Shown: one piece after another, positions 18,328-27,518 of the stretch
Numbering within the stretch: the first letter of the stretch is position 1
Layout: every line of letters starts with the position of its first letter
Source of the DNA: CAZKBP01 sp964551015
Lineage (GTDB): Bacteria; Bacteroidota; Bacteroidia; Cytophagales; Microscillaceae
Direction: 5' to 3'
Assembly: GCA_964551015.1 (NCBI GenBank)
Contig: CAZKBP010000003.1
Span: 1 to 64,000 of the forward strand
Length of the DNA stretch: 64,000 nt
Made by a program: the position numbers and the translations under genes
The notes under the pieces: model-generated
The model's input: only the letters and a program-made list of their open reading frames with translations
What the model was told of the DNA's origin: nothing
Database searches by the model: none

Positions 18328-19065
18328 ATGAAGCAATCAAATTTAAAAATATTAACTACTCTTTTGATACTAGCTGTGGCTTTCACAGCTTGTAAAAAAG
18401 ATACGAACGATCCTGGAACCGAATTTGCTCCGCAGATGTACGTTTCCAAGCCTTACGAGCCTTATTCCCAATTAGATAAGCATCCCATCAATCCCAAGGG
18501 GCTAAACGTGAGAGAACCCGCGCGAGGTACAATCCCGCGCAGAAACTACACGCAAAGTGTGGATGGTACGGACTCTACGGGGCAGTATGCCAGACAAGTA
18601 GGTGTGATGGTATATGACCACATTGCCATTGATGACTACGAGAAAGCGGCCGCTACCCTGACCAACCCTCACAAACCCACAGATAAAGTGTTAGAAGAAG
18701 GAAGAATTCTTTATACCCGTTTTTGCTATCCTTGCCACGGAGGAGGAGGAAAAGGAGATGGTCCAGTAGCTGAACAATACAAAGGGGTGGCTAACCTCTT
18801 AGGTTCTGCTTATACTAGTTTGCCTAGTGGGCATATTTTCTGGGTAATTACTAATGGAAAAGGGAGAATGTGGCCCCACGGTTCACAAGTAAATCCCAAT
18901 GAACGCTGGAAAATAGTAAATTATGTTTTTGAGCTACAAGGCCGGAACGGAAGTGCTGAGCCAGCAGAAGAGGGCGAAGAAGCACCTCAAAATGAAGAAG
19001 AAAAAGCAGACAGTGCCGTGGCACAATCTACCACAGACTCGAAAGCACTAAGTCTCAATAAATAA
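18328..19065 (+). CDS. actE: ActE, mono-haem cytochrome c lipoprotein of ACIII
   Basis: A 245-residue lipoprotein: the signal ends in a lipobox at Cys22 (VAFTACKKD), consistent with the lipidated ActE seen in ACIII structures. It has one c-haem motif, CYPCH (133-137), with a Met ligand likely in GRMWPHGSQV. The region before the haem domain is proline/tyrosine-rich and probably wraps the complex. The last ~45 residues are a Glu-rich, low-complexity tail (AEPAEEGEEAPQNEEEK). It transfers electrons from the ActA/ActB side toward the acceptor. It sits between actD and actF in the operon. Confidence 0.93.
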   Translation: MKQSNLKILTTLLILAVAFTACKKDTNDPGTEFAPQMYVSKPYEPYSQLDKHPINPKGLNVREPARGTIPRRNYTQSVDGTDSTGQYARQVGVMVYDHIAIDDYEKAAATLTNPHKPTDKVLEEGRILYTRFCYPCHGGGGKGDGPVAEQYKGVANLLGSAYTSLPSGHIFWVITNGKGRMWPHGSQVNPNERWKIVNYVFELQGRNGSAEPAEEGEEAPQNEEEKADSAVAQSTTDSKALSLNK

Positions 19066-19105
19066 TTTGATTGAAAATCTAACCTAATTTAAAAACAAAA
19101 ATATT

Positions 19106-20449
19106 ATGGCAGAAGGACCCAAATTGACCTTAGCCGATGAAAAGATGCAATACGAGTTTACTGCTAAACTCAAGCGTCAGTTGTTGATTGCTGGTGGTAT
19201 CGGAATTGTAATGCTTTTACTTGGATGCGTCCTTTTGGCATTCGGCGGAGGAGACGCACACGGTGCAGGTGGACACGGAGGAGAACACAGTATGGTCGGC
19301 GGTGGAGGAGAAGAAGCAGGAGGACACGGATACCACTGGACGACACGTTTGTGGGCAAATCTCTGGCTCTGCGCAGTGTATTTTAATGGAATAGCCTTGG
19401 TGGGCGTCTTTTTCGTGGCAGTAAACTATGTAGCTTGGGCAGGTTGGTCTGCGCTGATCAAGCGTATACCCGAAGCATTCGGTTATTTTATGATGTTTAC
19501 AGCACCCATTATTATTCTGGTATTCTTTCTCTCTGGGGATAGTCTTTTCCACTGGAAAGCCGCAGGAATCACTGATCCGACAAGTGCCAATTATGATCCC
19601 ATTATTGCTGGGAAGTCAGGTTATTTGAATCTTCCTTTTTATACCATCCGCATGATTATCTACTTTGCGGCTTGGCTTGGTTTATTCTTCTTCCTAAGAA
19701 AGCTTTCTCTACAAGAAGATCAACTAACCGATTATAAAGGCTATTTAGAAAATCCCAAGATTTACAATAAAATGGTGTATTTCTCGGCGGTTTTTATCGT
19801 GATATTTGCCGTTACAAGTTCTACGGCTGCTTGGGATTGGGTAATGTCTATTGATACACACTGGTTTAGTACGATGTTCGGTTGGTACAATTTCGCCAGT
19901 TGGTTTGTAGCAGGATTGGCAACCGTTACCTTAGCGGTAATCTACTTAAAGGAGCAAGGCTACCTGAAGCTAGTAGGGCAGCATCACCTGCACGATTTAG
20001 GTAAATTTATGTTCGCGTTCAGCATTTTCTGGACTTACATTTGGTTTTCACAATTTTTGCTGATCTACTATGCACATCTTCCCGAAGAAACGATCTATTT
20101 CTATCCTCGTTTGTTTGGTGATTACAGAGGGCTCTTCTTTCTAAATATTATCATCAATTTTGCTTTCCCATTCTTAGCTTTGATGACCAAAGAGTCCAAA
20201 CGGACTATGATCTTTTTGAAAATTGTGGCCATTGCTATTTTGATCGGACATTACTTTGATTTCTATCTGATGATTATGCCTGGCACGGTTGAATCTAATG
20301 CGGGCTTCGGTTTGGTGGAATTTGGCACTTTGTTAATCTTTATCAGTGCTTTCATCTATTTCTTTGCTAGCAACCTAAGTAAAGTACCTTTGATTGCGAA
20401 GAATCACCCTTTCATCAAGGAAAGTATGCATTTTACGCAGTTTAATTAA
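19106..20449 (+). CDS. actF: ActF, membrane subunit of ACIII
   Basis: A 447-residue polytopic membrane protein with about ten helices, paralogous to ActC, forming the second half of the ACIII membrane core and often proposed to carry a proton path. Between TM1 (~29-50) and TM2 lies a Gly/His-rich loop (~50-75; AHGAGGHGGEHSMVGGGGEE) unlike the rest of the protein. Conserved core segments include SSTAAWDWVMSIDTHWFS and FWTYIWFSQFLLIYYAH. It is the last act gene; coxB follows after a 115-base gap without a good terminator, so read-through into the oxidase genes is likely. Confidence 0.94.
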   Translation: MAEGPKLTLADEKMQYEFTAKLKRQLLIAGGIGIVMLLLGCVLLAFGGGDAHGAGGHGGEHSMVGGGGEEAGGHGYHWTTRLWANLWLCAVYFNGIALVGVFFVAVNYVAWAGWSALIKRIPEAFGYFMMFTAPIIILVFFLSGDSLFHWKAAGITDPTSANYDPIIAGKSGYLNLPFYTIRMIIYFAAWLGLFFFLRKLSLQEDQLTDYKGYLENPKIYNKMVYFSAVFIVIFAVTSSTAAWDWVMSIDTHWFSTMFGWYNFASWFVAGLATVTLAVIYLKEQGYLKLVGQHHLHDLGKFMFAFSIFWTYIWFSQFLLIYYAHLPEETIYFYPRLFGDYRGLFFLNIIINFAFPFLALMTKESKRTMIFLKIVAIAILIGHYFDFYLMIMPGTVESNAGFGLVEFGTLLIFISAFIYFFASNLSKVPLIAKNHPFIKESMHFTQFN

Positions 20450-20564
20450 GACTTTAAAAGATATTAAAGATATTTCTTAATTTTCAGTAGATTCGGAAAC
20501 ATTATTGTTCAAATAATCCTTTAGCTACAAAAGGAAAGATAAAGAAAAATATACAACACTAATC

Positions 20565-21629
20565 ATGACGAATATAGTAATCGGATTTATAGGAGTACTG
20601 ATCTTGGTCATACTCTTTATGTTATTCAGAATACAGTCGCTAGTTTCTGTTGCGAAGAAGTCTGACCAAAAGGGTGGAGGGACTAGCAACAAAATTAATG
20701 CGGCTCTTATGCTAATCGTACCTACAGTAGGATTAGCCTTAGCAGTTTGGTATTCTAGTGTCGCCTCAGAATCGTTTCTGCCAGCACCTGCCTCAGAGCA
20801 CGGTATAGTTACTGACAACCTGTTTTGGGTAACCATTGCTGTTATTTCGGCTATGTTTATCATCACCAATGCAGGTTTGTTTTGGTTTGCTTATCGTTAT
20901 CAGTACAAGGAAGGAAGAAAAGCAACTTTCTATCACGATAATCCTAAACTGGAAGTTTTTTGGACAATCGTTCCAGCGGTAATTATGGCCTTACTGGTCT
21001 TTTTTGGATGGAAAGCTTGGACAGATATTATGGAAACCGATCCCCCAGATGAAGCCATGAAAATAGAGATCATGGGTAAGCAATTTGCTTGGTTGGTACG
21101 CTATCCCGGAAAAGACGGACAGCTCGGCGACTATGATTATCGTCTAATTGATGATGCGGCTGGTAATGACTTTGGGATCGACTTTGAAGACAAAGCATCC
21201 TTTGATGACTTTTCACCTCGTGAAATGCACATCCCCGTTAACAAGCCAGTATTATTGAAAATTAGAGCGAGAGACGTGTTACACAGCGTTTTTGCTCCAC
21301 ATTTTCGCCTAAAAATGGATGCAGTACCCGGAATGCCTACACAGTTTTCCTTTACTGCTATCAAAACTACGGCTGAAATGCGTCAGGAATTAGGTAACCC
21401 AGATTTCAATTACGAAATCGCTTGTACAGAAGTCTGTGGTAGAGGGCACTTCGCAATGAAATATATCATTGTGGTAGAAGAACCCGAAGAATACGAAGCT
21501 TGGTTTGCTGAGCAGACGCCTTTCTTAGAAATTAATCCAGAGTTAAAAGGTAAAGGTATGTCTGATTTGAGAAAGAAAAACTTGGCGAAACAGAAAAAAG
21601 AAGAATCTTTGGAAACAGCAGGTATTTAA
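20565..21629 (+). CDS. coxB: Cytochrome c oxidase subunit II (CuA)
   Basis: A 354-residue subunit II. It has two extra N-terminal helices (~2-22 and ~45-63) before the two canonical ones (~85-110 and ~130-152), then a periplasmic cupredoxin domain. The CuA site is complete: His240 (DVLHSVF), Cys287, Cys291, His295 and Met298 in ACTEVCGRGHFAMK, plus Glu289 as the backbone ligand position. There is no fused cytochrome c domain, so the electron donor must be separate, plausibly ActA, ActE or the lipoprotein cytochrome of this locus. coxA follows after 56 bases. Confidence 0.97.
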   Translation: MTNIVIGFIGVLILVILFMLFRIQSLVSVAKKSDQKGGGTSNKINAALMLIVPTVGLALAVWYSSVASESFLPAPASEHGIVTDNLFWVTIAVISAMFIITNAGLFWFAYRYQYKEGRKATFYHDNPKLEVFWTIVPAVIMALLVFFGWKAWTDIMETDPPDEAMKIEIMGKQFAWLVRYPGKDGQLGDYDYRLIDDAAGNDFGIDFEDKASFDDFSPREMHIPVNKPVLLKIRARDVLHSVFAPHFRLKMDAVPGMPTQFSFTAIKTTAEMRQELGNPDFNYEIACTEVCGRGHFAMKYIIVVEEPEEYEAWFAEQTPFLEINPELKGKGMSDLRKKNLAKQKKEESLETAGI

Positions 21630-21685
21630 TATTATATAAGACAGAAAAAACCATCAAGAGAAAGACAAGATAAATATACTAAACT

Positions 21686-23578
21686 ATGGCAACAGAATCT
21701 CACACGGCACATGATCATGATCTTCACATAGGTCATGATCACGATCATGAGCACCACGAAGAAGGTTTTATTAAGAAATACGTCTTCAGCGAAGACCACA
21801 AAACAATCGCGAAGCAGTTCCTGATCTCAGGTTTGATCTGGGCTTTTATCGGAGGAGCGATGTCAATTATCTTCCGATTACAGCTGGGTTTCCCAGATAT
21901 GGATATCAGCTTCCTGAGGCCTATCATTGGGGATTATATTAACGAAAATGGAAAAATAGGACAAGAGGCTTACCTTGCCTTCGTAACGATGCACGGTACT
22001 ATCATGGTATTTTTCGTGCTCACAGCAGGTTTGAGTGGTACGTTCAGTAACTTCCTCATTCCTCTGCAAATTGGAGCACGAGATATGGCTTCTGGTTTCT
22101 TGAATATGCTCTCTTACTGGTTCTTTTTTGCGGCCAGTGTGATCATGTTTGCTTCCTTATTCTTAGAATCAGGCCCGGCAGCGGGTGGATGGGTGGTTTA
22201 CCCCCCATTAAGTGCCTTGCCAGAAGCCATATCAGGTTCTGGTGCAGGGATGACCTATTGGCTGATCAGTATGTCCCTCTTTATCGTTTCTACCTTATTG
22301 GGCGGTATTAATTACATTACGACCGTAATTAACATGAGAACCAAAGGGCTGTCTTTTGCTCGCCTACCACTGACAATATGGGCATTTTTCTTGACGGCGA
22401 TTATTGGTCTCCTGTCTTTCCCTGTACTATTTGCAGCGGCACTTCTGTTGATTTTTGATAGAAGTTTTGGTACAAGCTTTTACTTATCAGAGATTTATAT
22501 TGGTGGAGAAGCACTCCATCATCAAGGTGGTAGCCCTATCTTGTATCAGCACTTATTCTGGTTCTTAGGACACCCTGAGGTTTACATTGTATTATTGCCT
22601 GCGCTTGGTATTACCTCAGAGGTCATTGCTACTAATGCAAGAAAGCCAATCTTTGGTTATCGTGCGATGATTGGTTCAATGATTGGTATTGCTATTTTGT
22701 CCTTCATCGTGTGGGCTCACCACATGTTCGTAACGGGTATGAATCCTTTCCTAGGTTCTATCTTTATGTTCTTGACATTGATTATTGCTGTACCTTCTGC
22801 GGTCAAAGCCTTTAATTACATCACAACACTATGGAGAGGTAATATTATCTTTACCCCCGCAATGTTGTTTTCCATTGGATTAGTATCTGTGTTTATCTCG
22901 GGTGGTGTAACTGGAATTGTACTTGGTAACAATGCTTTGGATATCCAACTACACGATACCTATTTTGTGGTGGCTCACTTCCACATTGTAATGGGTAGTG
23001 CTTCCTTCTTTGGGTTCATGGCGGGTGTTTACCACTGGTTCCCCAAGATGTTTGGTAGAATGATGGACGAAAAGCTTGGGTATGCTCACTTTTGGTTGAC
23101 TTTTATCGGGATTTATTTAGTATTCTTCCCAATGCACTATATGGGTATTGCTGGCTTCCCTCGTCGTTATTATTCACACACAGGGTATCAGGCGTTTGAT
23201 GTTTATCACGATTTGAGTGCTTTCATCAGTGTTGCGGCTATTTTAACCTTCGCTGCACAGGCAATATTCGCTTTCAACTTCATTTACAGCATATTCCGTG
23301 GTAAAAAAGCTTCTCAGAATCCTTGGAATTCCACAACACTGGAGTGGACTACCCCCAGACTACCCGGGCACGGCAACTGGCCAGGAAAAATACCTTACGT
23401 ATACCGTTGGCCTTATGATTACAGTAAGCCTGATTCAGATAAGGATGGGTTTACGGATTTTATTCCACAACACATTCCTCACTCTCAGACTCCTCATTCC
23501 AACCTAGAGCACGAGAATGAGATCATGAAGAGACAGGAAGTAGATGAAGATCTGAAAATTGATGACCAAAAAGCATAA
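21686..23578 (+). CDS. coxA: Cytochrome c oxidase subunit I
   Basis: The 630-residue catalytic subunit of an aa3-type haem-copper oxidase reduces O2 and pumps protons. Key features are the haem a ligand in MHGTIMVFF, the GHPEVYI motif (CuB His, helix VI Glu and cross-linked Tyr, marking an A1-type enzyme), the CuB pair in WAHHMFVTGM, and the haem ligands in VAHFHIVMGS. About twelve or more helices are evident. The first 26 residues are strikingly His/Asp-rich, with nine His in residues 6-24, and the tail is long and hydrophilic. The stop lies inside ctaA (17-base overlap), so translation is probably coupled. Confidence 0.98.
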   Translation: MATESHTAHDHDLHIGHDHDHEHHEEGFIKKYVFSEDHKTIAKQFLISGLIWAFIGGAMSIIFRLQLGFPDMDISFLRPIIGDYINENGKIGQEAYLAFVTMHGTIMVFFVLTAGLSGTFSNFLIPLQIGARDMASGFLNMLSYWFFFAASVIMFASLFLESGPAAGGWVVYPPLSALPEAISGSGAGMTYWLISMSLFIVSTLLGGINYITTVINMRTKGLSFARLPLTIWAFFLTAIIGLLSFPVLFAAALLLIFDRSFGTSFYLSEIYIGGEALHHQGGSPILYQHLFWFLGHPEVYIVLLPALGITSEVIATNARKPIFGYRAMIGSMIGIAILSFIVWAHHMFVTGMNPFLGSIFMFLTLIIAVPSAVKAFNYITTLWRGNIIFTPAMLFSIGLVSVFISGGVTGIVLGNNALDIQLHDTYFVVAHFHIVMGSASFFGFMAGVYHWFPKMFGRMMDEKLGYAHFWLTFIGIYLVFFPMHYMGIAGFPRRYYSHTGYQAFDVYHDLSAFISVAAILTFAAQAIFAFNFIYSIFRGKKASQNPWNSTTLEWTTPRLPGHGNWPGKIPYVYRWPYDYSKPDSDKDGFTDFIPQHIPHSQTPHSNLEHENEIMKRQEVDEDLKIDDQKA

Positions 23579-24668
23579 AACAACAGGGCAGGTTATCTTC
23601 GGGAGACTGGGGATAACCACCCTAATTGCTATATATCTCCTCATACTAGCTGGTGGAATTGTAAGAAGTACGGGTTCAGGCATGGGCTGTCCTGATTGGC
23701 CTAAATGTTTTGGACAATGGGTTCCCCCCACAGAAGCTGACCAACTTCCATCCAATTACAAAGAAATATACGCTCAGCAGCGCAAAGAAAAAAACGCTAA
23801 ATTACAGACCTACCTTTCTTTTCTTGGTTTCCACGAACTAAGTGATCGTATGCAGAATGATGCTTCTATGTATGTAGAAGCCGATTTCAATGCCTACAAG
23901 ACTTGGATAGAATACCTCAATCGTCTACTTGGTGTGGTGGTGGGTTTTCTAATTCTGTTTCTATTATTAGCATCTTTTGCCTACTGGAAAACAGATGCAC
24001 TCATTCCTCGTCTGGCTTTCTTAACATTGGTCTTAGTAGGATTTCAAGGATGGATTGGTTCCATTGTGGTATCTACCAATCTATTACCCGGTATGATTAC
24101 TTTGCATATGAGCTTGGCCGTTCTTATTGTTTTCTGTGTGATCTATATGTTGCACCGTGTTTACCGAGATCAAATGCGGAAGCCTACTATTCGCACTAAC
24201 AAGAAAATGCTAAATGTGTCGTTGTTGGCCATCTTGCTCATATCAATGATCCAAGTATTGATGGGAACTCAGGTCAGAGAAGCGATTGATCAAGTTGCTA
24301 AAGTACTCGGAGGTGGGAGCAGAGGTCAGTGGATAGAAGAACTGGGTCTGACATTTTACATACACAGGTCTTTTTCTTTGCTCATTTTAGGAGCTCATAC
24401 TTTTTTTCTGCATAAACTTTGGCAGAATACATCTTCTAAAAATACGATTTTGTCCAAGAGCTTTCTGATTCTACTGGGGATGGTTTTGGCAGAGATTATT
24501 TCAGGAGCTTCCATGGCCTATTTAGGAATGCCAGCTTTTTTGCAACCCATACATTTATTGTTGGCAGTGGCGATGCTGGGAATACAGTTCTTTTTACTTT
24601 TGCATATTAATTTTGCGGAAACCACGAAACCAACGTCTAAGATTTTAGAAAAAGCATTGGAGGTGTAG
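23562..24668 (+). CDS. ctaA: Haem A synthase (COX15/CtaA)
   Basis: A 368-residue eight-helix protein that oxidises haem O to haem A for the oxidase. The N-terminal signature GGIVRSTGSGMGCPDWPKCF is characteristic, and paired His in helices fit the haem ligands (MITLHMSLAV, FYIHRSFSLL, LQPIHLLLAV). The usual ExxHR-type motif reads EYLNRLLG here, with Asn where the bacillary enzyme has His. An ~60-residue insertion precedes it. The ATG at 23562 overlaps the coxA end by 17 bases (a TTG lies directly before it). ctaB starts 3 bases after the stop. Confidence 0.95.
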   Translation: MTKKHKTTGQVIFGRLGITTLIAIYLLILAGGIVRSTGSGMGCPDWPKCFGQWVPPTEADQLPSNYKEIYAQQRKEKNAKLQTYLSFLGFHELSDRMQNDASMYVEADFNAYKTWIEYLNRLLGVVVGFLILFLLLASFAYWKTDALIPRLAFLTLVLVGFQGWIGSIVVSTNLLPGMITLHMSLAVLIVFCVIYMLHRVYRDQMRKPTIRTNKKMLNVSLLAILLISMIQVLMGTQVREAIDQVAKVLGGGSRGQWIEELGLTFYIHRSFSLLILGAHTFFLHKLWQNTSSKNTILSKSFLILLGMVLAEIISGASMAYLGMPAFLQPIHLLLAVAMLGIQFFLLLHINFAETTKPTSKILEKALEV

Positions 24669-24671
24669 CCT

Positions 24672-25571
24672 ATGATCACAAGTGAATTAACAAGAGAAAC
24701 AATTGTTTTAAGCACAGCCCAAAAAGCAAAATTGTATTGGGCTTTACTTAAACCCCGCTTATCATTCTTAGTAGCTTTCTCAGCGGCTTTTGGTTATTTA
24801 TTAGGAATTTCAGGTGAAATTAATTGGCTCAACTTTTTAGCTTTGAGTCTTGGTGGTTTTTTTGTCTCAGGCACTTCGGTGATCATCAACCAGATTATAG
24901 AAAAAGATTTAGACAAAAAAATGAATCGTACTCAAAAGCGACCCTTGCCCGCAGGTCAGATCACTCAAGAGAATGCGACTACTTTTGGCTTTATCACCGG
25001 ATTATTAGGCTTTACGCTTTTGTTGGTATTCACAAACTTTTTAACTGCATTACTTTCTCTATTTTCGCTCTTTCTTTACGGATTCATATACACACCACTC
25101 AAAAGAATTGGCCCTATCGCGGTGATTGTGGGAGCTTTACCGGGTGCTTTACCTCCCTTACTGGGATGGGTGGCTGCTACGGGAGAGTTAAGTTTTGAAG
25201 CTTTCGTTATATTCATGGTACAATTTGTCTGGCAGTTTCCACACTTCTGGGCAATTGCTTGGGTGGCCGATGATGATTATCAGAAGGCAGGTTTTAGGCT
25301 CTTACCTTCTAAGCGGGGGAGGGATTTTAATTCTGCTTTACAAATTACGCTTTGTACCTTGTTCTTGATACCAGTAGGCATCCTACCCAGTCAGCTAGGA
25401 ATTACAGGAGTTGTTTCTGCTTATTTGGTGAGCTTATTGGGTTTGTTGTTTTTGATACCGACCCTGCGATTGCTGTTTAACCCTTCGCGTAAGGCAGCTT
25501 TACAAATCATGTTTGGTTCTTTCCTGTATTTACCCCTGACTCAGATCATATACTTGATAGATAAGCTCTAA
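24672..25571 (+). CDS. ctaB: Protohaem IX farnesyltransferase (haem O synthase)
   Basis: A 299-residue UbiA-superfamily prenyltransferase that adds a farnesyl group to haem B, producing haem O for CtaA. The Mg-diphosphate motif is present as NQIIEKDLDKKMNRTQKRPL, and the second conserved loop is ADDDYQKAGFRLLPSKRG. About eight to nine helices are visible. It sits 3 bases after ctaA, clearly co-translated, and supplies haem A to the oxidase in the same locus. Symbols ctaB and cyoE are both used for this enzyme. Confidence 0.96.
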   Translation: MITSELTRETIVLSTAQKAKLYWALLKPRLSFLVAFSAAFGYLLGISGEINWLNFLALSLGGFFVSGTSVIINQIIEKDLDKKMNRTQKRPLPAGQITQENATTFGFITGLLGFTLLLVFTNFLTALLSLFSLFLYGFIYTPLKRIGPIAVIVGALPGALPPLLGWVAATGELSFEAFVIFMVQFVWQFPHFWAIAWVADDDYQKAGFRLLPSKRGRDFNSALQITLCTLFLIPVGILPSQLGITGVVSAYLVSLLGLLFLIPTLRLLFNPSRKAALQIMFGSFLYLPLTQIIYLIDKL

Positions 25572-25654
25572 AGACTCAAACTATGCTAGGGATTTATGAG
25601 TTATCATAGTCAAGAATAAATAAAGATAAAAACGCTTCTTAGAGTAAAACATAT

Positions 25655-26251
25655 ATGGAAGAGAATTTGAAATTAACATTTGCCGAAGAGCCAAGAGAAA
25701 CATTATCCATGCATCCGCAGAAATTTGCGCTGTGGTTGTTCATCGTGAGTATCATTATGCTCTTTGCGGCCTTCACGAGTGCTTATATTGTAAGACAAGC
25801 CGAAGGAAACTGGTTGGTGTTTGACCTGCCCCAATTATTTTGGTATAACTCTATCGTGTTGATTGCCAGTAGTGCTACGATGCATTGGTCGGTGGTCAAT
25901 GCACGTCAAGATAAGATCAGTTTGCTTAGAACGGCCATTTCTATTACAACTGTATTAGGATTGACTTTCTTGGTGGGGCAATATTTAGCTTGGGGCGAAT
26001 TGGTGCGTGACGGCGTATTCTTTGCTGGAAGTGAATCTAATCCGGCTGGTTCTTTTATGTACGTGATTACTGGTATGCACGGGCTGCATTTGGTCAGCGG
26101 TGTCATCTTTTTGTTGATTGCGCTTTATTCGGCATTTACCTACAAGATACATTCAAAGAATATGACACGCTTAGAAATGTGCGCAACTTACTGGCATTTT
26201 CTGGATATTCTTTGGTTATATCTGTTTGCTTTCTTAATATTGAATCATTAA
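25655..26251 (+). CDS. Cytochrome c oxidase subunit III, first copy
   Basis: A 198-residue haem-copper oxidase subunit III with five hydrophobic helices. Family signatures include FTSAYIVRQ, YVITGMHGLHLVSGVI and the end motif ATYWHFLDILWLYLF. Subunit III binds subunit I and stabilises it during turnover. It is shorter than the second copy downstream. Two subunit III genes in tandem are common in Bacteroidota ACIII/oxidase loci. The gap to ctaB is 83 bases and to the second copy 52. Confidence 0.93.
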   Translation: MEENLKLTFAEEPRETLSMHPQKFALWLFIVSIIMLFAAFTSAYIVRQAEGNWLVFDLPQLFWYNSIVLIASSATMHWSVVNARQDKISLLRTAISITTVLGLTFLVGQYLAWGELVRDGVFFAGSESNPAGSFMYVITGMHGLHLVSGVIFLLIALYSAFTYKIHSKNMTRLEMCATYWHFLDILWLYLFAFLILNH

Positions 26252-26303
26252 TCTGAATTTATCGTCAATAATATAAAATCTAATCTAATCCGAATATACA
26301 TTT

Positions 26304-27080
26304 ATGGCAACGGTTGCAACTCAAGAGGAACAAAAGCAGGGTATTGATTGGAATGGGGGGAACCAACCCTTCAAGGCCAGTTGGGGAAAGCTCATGATGT
26401 GGTTTTTCCTGCTTTCAGATGCTTTTAGTTTCTCCTCCTTATTGATCGCGTATGGTCTGATCCGATACAGTCATTCTGCCTACGAAGGTGCGGTCGAAGA
26501 CTTTACATTCTCTCTTGACTACTGGCCCATTCCTGAAAAGGTTTTTGACGCTGCTCCTTTCTTTCACGGAGTAGAGCTTCCACTGGTTTTTGTGGGGATT
26601 ATGACCTTCATCTTGATTATGAGTAGTGTTACGATGGTACTAGCCGTAGAGGCAGGGCATCGTGGTGATCGTAAAGACGTAGAAAAGTGGATGCTCTGGA
26701 CGATCTTGGGTGGAGCGACTTTTTTAGGTTGTCAAGCTTGGGAATGGACACACTTTATCATGGGAACGGACACAGGACAGGCTACTGATCTTTATGGAAA
26801 TATTATCCAAGGAGCGAATCTTATCCAAAACCAATACGGACCAACTCCTTTTGCAAATCTTTTCTTCTTTATTACTGGTTTTCACGGGCTTCACGTTACC
26901 AGTGGAGTGGTGATCAATATTATTATTTTCTACAACGTAGCGATTGGTATTTACGACCGTCCGGAGAGGAAGCTTGATCCCGGAGCGGAACCCTACGAAA
27001 TGGTGGAAAAAGTAGGTCTTTACTGGCACTTTGTTGATCTGGTTTGGGTCTTTGTTTTTACCTTTTTCTACCTAGTCTAA
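26304..27080 (+). CDS. Cytochrome c oxidase subunit III, second copy
   Basis: A 258-residue subunit III-family protein with the same late signatures as the first copy (FFFITGFHGLHVTSGV and VGLYWHFVDLVWVFVF). It has a longer N-terminal half with WGKLMMWFFLLSDAFSFSSL and an extra loop around residues 155-180 (TDLYGNIIQGANLIQNQYG). The two copies have clearly diverged, so they are likely both structural subunits rather than a recent duplicate. It sits between the first copy and the small subunit IV gene. Confidence 0.93.
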   Translation: MATVATQEEQKQGIDWNGGNQPFKASWGKLMMWFFLLSDAFSFSSLLIAYGLIRYSHSAYEGAVEDFTFSLDYWPIPEKVFDAAPFFHGVELPLVFVGIMTFILIMSSVTMVLAVEAGHRGDRKDVEKWMLWTILGGATFLGCQAWEWTHFIMGTDTGQATDLYGNIIQGANLIQNQYGPTPFANLFFFITGFHGLHVTSGVVINIIIFYNVAIGIYDRPERKLDPGAEPYEMVEKVGLYWHFVDLVWVFVFTFFYLV

Positions 27081-27111
27081 TTAATCAAAGAAAGCTTAAA
27101 ATTATAGAGAT

Positions 27112-27456
27112 ATGGCGGAAACACAACAACTAGAAAGTACTCAGGTACAGACCCAAAGTGGGCATAGTGAACATAAAAAACCTCAAACCAAGCTCATCTG
27201 GAAGACTTTCTGGATACTTTTGGGGCTTACCGTATTAGAATTTATTATCGCTTTTACCTTACCCTCGTCTATGTTTAAGGTAGGGTTATTTATCTTCTTG
27301 ACCATCGTAAAAGCAGCCTATATCGTAGGAGAATTCATGCACTTGCGCTATGAAGTGAAGTTTTTGATTTGGACAATTTTGCTTCCTATGATCTTTGTCG
27401 CTTGGCTCTTGTTAGCTCTGATTACAGAAGGAGGATCGATTTTCTACGGAGGATAA
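27112..27456 (+). CDS. Cytochrome c oxidase subunit IV-like protein
   Basis: A 114-residue protein with a hydrophilic His/Gln-rich N-terminus (QTQSGHSEHKKPQTK) and three helices. It contains the conserved TVLEFIIAFTLPS and FMHLRYEVKFLIW typical of prokaryotic oxidase subunit IV (COX4_pro). This small subunit assists CuB assembly or stability in related enzymes. A strong terminator follows 22 bases after the stop, marking the end of the main transcript. Confidence 0.88.
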   Translation: MAETQQLESTQVQTQSGHSEHKKPQTKLIWKTFWILLGLTVLEFIIAFTLPSSMFKVGLFIFLTIVKAAYIVGEFMHLRYEVKFLIWTILLPMIFVAWLLLALITEGGSIFYGG

Positions 27457-27478
27457 TTCTTACGAACAAAAGAATCCG

Positions 27479-27512
27479 GCGATTGGTTTACTGATAAATC
27501 AATCGCTTTTTT
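27479..27512 (+). terminator. Strong intrinsic terminator or attenuator before sco
   Basis: The 12-bp stem is GCGATTGGTTTA (27479-27490) with TAAATCAATCGC (27495-27506). It has one G-U pair, a tetraloop CTGA, and six T's at 27507-27512. It ends only 6 bases before the sco ATG. Confidence 0.9.
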
Positions 27513-27518
27513 CATGCT

